A stretch of DNA of 18,751 nucleotides, taken from NCBI GenBank assembly GCA_041582875.1, contig JBFHGX010000074.1, positions 1 through 18,751 on the forward strand. The letters run 5' to 3'. A program made the position numbers and the translations under genes. The notes beneath the pieces are model-generated. The model was not told where the DNA came from. It did no database searches and worked only from the letters and a program-made list of their open reading frames with translations. The stretch comes from UBA6244 sp041582875. GTDB lineage: Bacteria; Bacteroidota; Bacteroidia; Bacteroidales; F082. The stretch's first letter is position 1, and each line of letters starts with the position of its first letter. Below, in pieces: positions 13,725-18,751 of the stretch.

Positions 13725-14381
13725 TCAGCCTCCCTCCCACTCTTTATAAAACTGGTCTAAAAAATCCAGCATAAATTGATGGCGCTCTTCAGCGAGATGC
13801 TTTCCATACTCAGTATTCATCTGATCTTTAAGCAAAAGTAACTTTTCATAAAAATGATTAATGGTGGTTGAAGTACCTGATTTATAAGCTTCCTTGGTCA
13901 GATTAAGTCGTGGAGGAAAATCAGGATCATACATTAAGTTTCCTTTAAATCCACCATAATTGAACGTGCGTGCGATTCCCATGGCTCCGATGGCATCCAA
14001 CCGATCGGCATCCTGTACCACATCTAATTCCTTGGTTCGTACAATGGTGCTTCCAAAGGAGTTCTTAAAGGAAGTATCTCGAACAATAGCCACCACCCGA
14101 TCAATTATTTCCGGTTCAACCCCTTGGCTGACAAGAAACTCTTCTGTCAATACCTGACCTATTTGTTCATCGCCATCATGAAACTTGGCATCAGCAATAT
14201 CGTGTAAAAGTGCAGCCAATTCCACTACTTTCATATTGACGTCTTCCTTTTCTCCAATGGTTTTTGACAGATTCCAAACCCGGTACACATGCCACCAATC
14301 GTGACCCGCTTCAGCATTGGCTAATTGAGTTTTCACAAAAGTGATGGTGGTTTCAATCAATGATTGATAAGCAGTTGACAT
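13725..14381 (-). CDS. HD-domain phosphohydrolase (YedJ-like)
   Basis: A 218-residue protein of the HD superfamily. The metal ligands are visible in order: H31 in GHDWWHVYRV, H60-D61 in ALLHDIADAKF, and D126 in VVQDADRLDAIGAMGIAR. The C-terminal motif with R and FNYGG is typical of the YedJ-like subgroup. Such enzymes hydrolyse phosphate esters, often of nucleotides. The substrate of this one is not evident. The ATG at 14381 gives a usual N-terminus (MSTAYQSLIETTITFVKTQL). It is transcribed away from the dihydrolipoyl dehydrogenase gene, with 142 bp between the starts. Confidence 0.9.
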   Translation of the reverse strand: MSTAYQSLIETTITFVKTQLANAEAGHDWWHVYRVWNLSKTIGEKEDVNMKVVELAALLHDIADAKFHDGDEQIGQVLTEEFLVSQGVEPEIIDRVVAIVRDTSFKNSFGSTIVRTKELDVVQDADRLDAIGAMGIARTFNYGGFKGNLMYDPDFPPRLNLTKEAYKSGTSTTINHFYEKLLLLKDQMNTEYGKHLAEERHQFMLDFLDQFYKEWEGG

Positions 14382-14464
14382 ACTCTTTTGGTATTAGTTA
14401 ATGAATTATCATGATGTATGATAAGCCGTTATTTAGAATGATTAAAATTATTTAGACAAAGTTA

Positions 14465-14495
14465 CAGGTTTAAACCTGACGATTGTTTATTTTTG
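14465..14495 (+). promoter_or_regulatory. Promoter with perfect 14-bp palindrome before lpdA
   Basis: CAGGTTTAAACCTG (14465-14478) is a perfect palindrome at the -33 position, followed by TATTTTTG (14488-14495), a perfect match to the TAnnTTTG -7 box, 29 bp before the ATG. No separate TTTG is present, so the palindrome may be an activator or repressor site. Confidence 0.55.
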
Positions 14496-14523
14496 CACCT
14501 TCGTTGTACATAAAAAATACACC

Positions 14524-15915
14524 ATGAATTACGATATAATTGTACTGGGAAGTGGTCCCGGAGGATATGTGGCAGCCATTCGGGCTTCCCAATTGGGGAT
14601 GAAAGTAGCCGTTGTTGAAAAAGCTGAAATTGGTGGCATTTGCCTTAACTGGGGCTGTATCCCAACCAAAGCCTTGCTTAAAAGTGCTCAGGTTTTTAAC
14701 TATGCCAGCCATGCCGCTGAATACGGAATTTCAATAAAAGGTGAGGTGGAAGCCAATTTACCCGAGATGGTAAAACGCAGTCGCGGAGTGGCCGATGGCA
14801 TGAGCAAAGGGGTTCAATTTTTATTCAAGAAAAACAAAATCGACCTGATCAATGGTTTTGGCAAGGTGTTGCCGGGCAAAAAAGTTTCTGTTACTGATGC
14901 CGATAATAAAGTGACTGAATACGAAGCCAAACACATCATCATATCAACGGGTGCACGTTCGCGCCAGTTGCCCAACCTGCCACAGGATGGCAAAAAAATC
15001 ATTGGCTACCGCGAAGCATTGGTGCTCGACAAAAAGCCCAAATCGATGGTGGTGGTAGGTTCAGGAGCCATTGGCTCTGAGTTTGCCTATTTCTTTAATA
15101 GCATTGGAGTTGAAGTAACCTTAGTGGAGTTTATGCCCAATATCGTTCCACTGGAAGATGAAGAAGTTTCGAAAACACTGGCTCGCTCGTTTAAAAAAGC
15201 TGGCATGAAAGTGATGGTAGATTCATCCGTGGAAAAAGTAGATACAACTGGCGATACCTGCAAGGTCACTATCAAAACCAAAAAGGGTACTGAAGAAGTT
15301 GAAGCAGATATCGTTCTGTCAGCGGTTGGTATTGCAACAAATATTGAAGGAATTGGCTTGGAAGAAACAGGCATCAAGACCGAAAAAGGCAAAATTGAAG
15401 TGGACGATTTTTATCAAACCAATGTTCCAGGATATTATGCCATTGGTGATATTGTCCACGGACCTGCGTTGGCTCATGTGGCTTCACACGAAGGAATCAC
15501 TTGCGTTGAAAAAATTGCCGGCATGGATGTAGAACCCATCGACTATGGCAATATACCCGCATGTACTTATACCAATCCTGAAGTAGCAAGTGTCGGCATG
15601 ACCGAGAAACAGGCCAAAGAAGCCGGCTTTGAAGTGAAGGTAGGAAAATTCCCTTTCTCTGCTTCAGGTAAAGCCAGTGCCGCTGGTAAAAAAGACGGAT
15701 TCGTAAAAGTGGTATTCGATGCCAAATACGGAGAATTCCTTGGCTGTCAGATGATCGGTGAAAATGTGACCGAAATGATTGCTGAAGTTGTGGCTGCCCG
15801 CAAACTGGAAACCACAGGCCATGAAATCATTAAAACAGTTCATCCTCACCCTACCATGTCGGAAGCTGTGATGGAAGCTGCAGCTCACGCATATGGAGAA
15901 GTAATTCATTTATAA
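14524..15915 (+). CDS. lpdA: Dihydrolipoyl dehydrogenase (E3)
   Basis: A 463-residue flavoprotein, the usual length. The features are an N-terminal FAD Rossmann motif (GSGPGGYVAAIRASQLG), the redox disulfide C40/C45 in GGICLNWGCIPTKA, an NAD-binding motif VVVGSGAIGSEFAYFF (about 176-191), a YYAIGDIV FAD contact in the second FAD segment, and the C-terminal HPHPTMSEAVMEAA with H442 and E447 forming the catalytic base pair. It reoxidises dihydrolipoamide of the pyruvate/2-oxoacid dehydrogenase or glycine cleavage complexes with NAD+. No E1, E2 or gcv genes are next to it, so it is a stand-alone gene that can serve several complexes. Confidence 0.97.
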   Translation: MNYDIIVLGSGPGGYVAAIRASQLGMKVAVVEKAEIGGICLNWGCIPTKALLKSAQVFNYASHAAEYGISIKGEVEANLPEMVKRSRGVADGMSKGVQFLFKKNKIDLINGFGKVLPGKKVSVTDADNKVTEYEAKHIIISTGARSRQLPNLPQDGKKIIGYREALVLDKKPKSMVVVGSGAIGSEFAYFFNSIGVEVTLVEFMPNIVPLEDEEVSKTLARSFKKAGMKVMVDSSVEKVDTTGDTCKVTIKTKKGTEEVEADIVLSAVGIATNIEGIGLEETGIKTEKGKIEVDDFYQTNVPGYYAIGDIVHGPALAHVASHEGITCVEKIAGMDVEPIDYGNIPACTYTNPEVASVGMTEKQAKEAGFEVKVGKFPFSASGKASAAGKKDGFVKVVFDAKYGEFLGCQMIGENVTEMIAEVVAARKLETTGHEIIKTVHPHPTMSEAVMEAAAHAYGEVIHL

Positions 15916-15936
15916 TATCTTATCATAAATCTACGG

Positions 15937-15967
15937 GTCCCACTTTCTACGGAGGGTGGGACTTTTT
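15937..15967 (+). terminator. Intrinsic terminator after lpdA
   Basis: The stem GTCCCAC (15937-15943) pairs with GTGGGAC (15956-15962), the loop is 12 nt, and TTTTT follows. It ends only 11 bp before the next gene's ATG, so that gene must either be read through the terminator or use a promoter that overlaps it. Confidence 0.8.
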
Positions 15968-15978
15968 ACTACATACAA

Positions 15979-17073
15979 ATGACCAATCATCCCCTATTCA
16001 CTCCCTATCAACTCGCCGACCTGACCCTAAAAAACCGGATCGTAATGGCTCCGCTCACCAGAGGAAGAGCCAACAATTCTGAAAACAAAGCCAATGCGCT
16101 TATTGCTGAATACTACCAACAGCGTGCAACAGCAGGACTGATCATAACCGAAGGTTCTCAAATTTCGCCCATGGGCGTGGGTTATCATAATACTCCGGGA
16201 ATACATACAAAAGCACAAATTGAAGGCTGGCAACTGACGACCAAAGCTGTTCATGAGGCCGGAGGTAAAATTTTCATTCAACTTTGGCATGTGGGTCGCA
16301 TGTCGCATCCTGATTATCTTGATGGAAAACTACCTTTGGCACCGTCAGCTATTAATCCTGAGGTCATTGTACGCACTCCTACCGGGAAAAAGAAGTCGGT
16401 TACCCCACGCGAAATCACCAAAGAAGGAATTAAGGAAGTAGTGCATGACTTTGCTCAGGCTGCTAAAAACGCCATTGAAGCGGGATTCGACGGAGTGGAA
16501 ATTCATTCCTCCAATGGTTATTTGCTACACCAGTTTTTTGCTCCCGACACCAACATTAGAACAGATGAATACGGCGCAAGCATCGCCAACCGAACACGCA
16601 TCATGTTTGAAGTATTGGATGAAATGAAAAAAGTAATACCGGTCAACAGGATCGGTTTGCGACTGAATCCTTCAGCGCATCAGGTTCAGGGCATGCATGT
16701 ATTGCCAGAAACCATCCCTACTTTCGATTTCCTCATTGAGAAGTTAAACCAATACGATCTGGCTTATTTGCATTTGTCGGAACCCTTTACGGATGTGAGT
16801 AAGGTTCCGCATGCCGAAACACAAATTGCCAAACGCTACCGTCCCATTTACAAAGGAAACCTGATGATCAATCGTGGATTCACAGTTGACACTGCCCAAT
16901 CGGTTATCGACAGCAAAGAAGCTGACTTAGTAGCTTTTGGTGTACCCTTTATTGCCAATCCTGATTTGGTAAGCAGAATGCAAAACAACCAGCCTTTAGC
17001 CCAGGCTGATCCCTTGCATTATTATACACCAAACGCAAAAGGATATACTGATTACCCTTTTTATCAGAAATAA
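15979..17073 (+). CDS. Old Yellow Enzyme family NADH:flavin oxidoreductase
   Basis: A 364-residue TIM-barrel flavoprotein of the class I OYE group (NemA-like). It has the FMN-binding APLTRGR (T27), FIQLWHVGRMSHP (Q101, H104, R107), and the active-site HSSNGYLLHQFF with H176, N179 and Y181, followed by the usual DxxNxRTDxYG motif (here DTNIRTDEYGAS). The C-terminal FMN-phosphate segment is seen as LMINRGFTVDTAQ and VAFGVPFIANPDL. These enzymes reduce activated alkenes or nitro compounds with NAD(P)H. The physiological substrate is unknown. It starts 11 bp after the lpdA terminator. Confidence 0.95.
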   Translation: MTNHPLFTPYQLADLTLKNRIVMAPLTRGRANNSENKANALIAEYYQQRATAGLIITEGSQISPMGVGYHNTPGIHTKAQIEGWQLTTKAVHEAGGKIFIQLWHVGRMSHPDYLDGKLPLAPSAINPEVIVRTPTGKKKSVTPREITKEGIKEVVHDFAQAAKNAIEAGFDGVEIHSSNGYLLHQFFAPDTNIRTDEYGASIANRTRIMFEVLDEMKKVIPVNRIGLRLNPSAHQVQGMHVLPETIPTFDFLIEKLNQYDLAYLHLSEPFTDVSKVPHAETQIAKRYRPIYKGNLMINRGFTVDTAQSVIDSKEADLVAFGVPFIANPDLVSRMQNNQPLAQADPLHYYTPNAKGYTDYPFYQK

Positions 17074-17391
17074 ACAGTTACTTAATCTACCGCCCCTCAT
17101 TGTCAATGCGAATACAGTTTTTTTTACTGAATTTGATCCTATACATTTCTTTTCAAAAAAAAAAGAGATCTTAGAAGCAAGGCAACTTATAGCTCATTTT
17201 CGATTCTGTATCAGCATTACATCTTTGAGTCCACTCCGAGAAGTCTTTTTTTGCCACAAAAGCTCAAAGACACAAAGAATTCACACAAGTAATATGTTAT
17301 CAATGTTCTCTTTGTGCATCATAGAGCCCTGGTGTTTTCGTGTCAATAACTGCGTGCAGAACTTTTCGGATTAGACTCAACTTTGTAATTT
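17074..17391. other. Intergenic region with a degenerate inverted repeat
   Basis: A 318-bp stretch with no credible coding frame. It lies between the ends of two convergent genes. It contains homopolymer runs (A and T of eight or more) and, at about 17251-17342, a repeat-like segment with CACAAAGA (17271-17278) facing TCTTTGTG (17309-17316), listed separately. No strong terminator is clear for either neighbour. Confidence 0.6.
17251..17342. repeat. CACAAAG/CTTTGTG inverted-repeat remnant
   Basis: GCCACAAAAGCTC and AAAGACACAAAGA on the left face CTCTTTGTG and a decayed GTGTTTTCGTG on the right, with a perfect 8-bp pairing (17271-17278 with 17309-17316). Intergenic elements with this kind of sequence are frequent in Bacteroidota genomes. 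This copy looks degenerate. Confidence 0.45.
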
Positions 17392-18375
17392 CTACTTAAT
17401 ATGTCCGTTAAATGCAGCTATTCTGTCGCTTACATTCTGTTGTAAATTCCGATAAAAGAAAATCTGATCATAGTCATGATAGGCGCCATAAGGCTGACGA
17501 TCAGGATCGTAATAATCATCAGGATTTGGAGTGGTGACAACCAAAGCTCCGTCATATCGAATTTGAGCATCAGTAAATTCATCAATTTCCTGAGTAATGA
17601 CCCCTAAAGAATCAGTCCATACAGCACCCAGGTTTTTACTTTTGGGAGCATAAGTTGTGTCGGTAGTCCACAAAAGAGGATTCACACACAATGCTCCCGT
17701 TTGAAACGATGATGACTCATAGTGTTGATAATCCAATGTATTATAAGTAATTACTACGCCAATATCATTGTTCGATTTGGCAATTTTAATCCATGAATAG
17801 TCAACAGTATCAGAAGGCATGATGGAAACACCGGTTGTATATGCTGCTACCATTTGGTCCAAATAACCACTATTTTCAAACTCTTTTCGCATCAAATCGA
17901 CCAAAATACCAGCCCCCTGACTATGCCCCATGAGAATAAAAGGACGACCTTCATTCAAGTATTCCATATAATACTTGAAGGCATCAGCAATATCTTCATA
18001 AGCTACATTTAAAAGTTCAGAGGCTTCGTCAGCAGGCAAATCATCAAATCCGTCACGATACATTTGCTGATAATACGGTACATAGATATTAGCATAGGGC
18101 GAATAAAGTCCCATTTGTTCGTTCATTTTATCAATAACATCCTGTCGGTTTTTATCATTGCTTATATCCATATTGGGCGGATCAGCATCCATGTAAATGG
18201 TAGGATAGGCATAAAATACATCTACCGTTTTGGTTATGGACGAAGGTAAGGATGCCCAGTTGTATGGGTCAGAATACTTGGTACTTGTCTGAATGTCGTT
18301 TTTATCGTCAGTACATGAAGAAAAAATAAGCATACTGGCAACAATCGCAAACAAACCAAATTTAGACTTTTTCAT
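17392..18375 (-). CDS. Lipoprotein, alpha/beta-hydrolase of the DUF3089 type
   Basis: The frame begins at 18420, but the ATG at 18375 (MKKSKFGLFAIVASMLIFSS, then C) is preferred because it yields a standard lipoprotein signal with lipobox FSSC followed by TDDKND. The mature protein of about 305 residues has the order of DUF3089 proteins: VDVFYAYPTIY near the start of the domain, the nucleophile elbow FILMGHSQGAG (Ser in GHSQG), and VVITYNTLDY and GALCVNPLLW further on. The family is predicted to be esterases or lipases of unknown substrate. A lipid anchor would place it in the periplasm or on the cell surface. It is a single gene with its own promoter candidate. Confidence 0.87.
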   Translation of the reverse strand: MKKSKFGLFAIVASMLIFSSCTDDKNDIQTSTKYSDPYNWASLPSSITKTVDVFYAYPTIYMDADPPNMDISNDKNRQDVIDKMNEQMGLYSPYANIYVPYYQQMYRDGFDDLPADEASELLNVAYEDIADAFKYYMEYLNEGRPFILMGHSQGAGILVDLMRKEFENSGYLDQMVAAYTTGVSIMPSDTVDYSWIKIAKSNNDIGVVITYNTLDYQHYESSSFQTGALCVNPLLWTTDTTYAPKSKNLGAVWTDSLGVITQEIDEFTDAQIRYDGALVVTTPNPDDYYDPDRQPYGAYHDYDQIFFYRNLQQNVSDRIAAFNGHIK

Positions 18376-18751
18376 TTTGAATGATTTTAAATGATTAATA
18401 AGGATATATATTGAGTTCACTATTTTAAAAGAAACACGACAAAATAAGCCATATGTATTTTACCTTACAAACAAATTAACAAAGGAGAATTTAGGTTAAA
18501 TCGTTGATATTTAGGACTTTTTAGTAAAAAAGAAAAGTGATACTCCTTTAAGAGTAAAGATACTGATAATTATCATACAAAATAGTGAGTTTTGTATTTT
18601 CTGTAAAAAAACATTTTACAATAGCGACACCATTACCCTCATGTTACGGAATATAACCACCTTGTATAATAATAGTTACAAACTCAATCGGTAAGAAAAT
18701 TTTATCAGGAAAATATTGGTTGGATTGACATTAATCAAATGATCGAGATGA
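18376..18751. other. AT-rich terminal region without a supported gene
   Basis: A 376-bp stretch. Near the gene it holds the promoter candidate of the lipoprotein gene (listed). Further right are three palindromes: TGATAATTATCA (18564-18575), an 8-bp stem ATACAAAA/TTTTGTAT (18575-18597) and TGTAAAA/TTTTACA (18602-18620). An ATG at 18739 at the very end could start a gene off the window, but there are too few codons to tell. Confidence 0.6.
18440..18471 (-). promoter_or_regulatory. Candidate promoter of the lipoprotein hydrolase gene
   Basis: On the minus strand, TTTG (18471-18468) is followed after exactly 20 bp by TTATTTTG (18447-18440), one mismatch from TAnnTTTG. The spacing is the same as in the candidate at 7284-7315. 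It is 65 bp upstream of the chosen ATG. Confidence 0.5.

Noticed and set aside
14524..15915. Mercuric reductase or glutathione reductase instead of dihydrolipoyl dehydrogenase
   Set aside because: There is no extra N-terminal metal domain or C-terminal cysteine pair, and the GGICLNWGCIPTKA and HPHPT motifs are those of E3.

Overview
The window comes from a member of the Bacteroidota, most likely a free-living Bacteroidales/Marinilabiliales- or Cytophagales-type bacterium. The evidence is a GldM-family protein (restricted to this phylum), several promoter candidates matching the phylum's TAnnTTTG -7 box, moderately AT-rich DNA and weak Shine-Dalgarno signals. I see no rRNA, tRNA, CRISPR array or transposase gene.

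Left part (1-2768): the start of a class V aminotransferase/cysteine-desulfurase-like gene runs off the left edge on the minus strand. It is followed by a two-gene unit (VOC-fold protein and a Qnr-like pentapeptide-repeat protein). Next comes a 324-bp non-coding element with nested inverted repeats (1699-2022), and then an AlkD-type DNA alkylation repair protein.

Centre (2867-13087): a two-component pair (receiver-PAS-histidine kinase, then a NarL/LuxR-type regulator) leads co-directionally into a cluster that looks like a surface-fibre or secreted-polymer assembly locus. It has three small secreted paralogues sharing a C-terminal IG[ST]CYTG signature (5192-7134), the third of which (6562-7134) has its own promoter and a strong terminator. 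These are followed by a periplasmic two-Ig-domain, chaperone-like protein (7341), an 897-residue outer-membrane beta-barrel protein with N-terminal Ig-like and C-terminal carboxypeptidase-regulatory-like domains (8234), a fourth CYTG paralogue (10936) and a stand-alone GldM paralogue (11480). The layout resembles a chaperone-usher operon, yet none of the proteins reads as a classical PapD/PapC/fimbrial subunit. It ends in a type IX secretion/gliding motor protein without its partners GldK, GldL and GldN. This is the most promising candidate for an undescribed system.

Right part (13100-18751): ordinary genes. They are a small winged-helix protein behind a perfect 14-bp palindrome, a STAS/SpoIIAA-like hypothetical protein, an HD-domain phosphohydrolase on the minus strand, dihydrolipoyl dehydrogenase with a terminator, an Old Yellow Enzyme family oxidoreductase, and a minus-strand lipoprotein alpha/beta hydrolase. 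The right end (18376-18751) is AT-rich, contains several short palindromes and carries no gene I can support.
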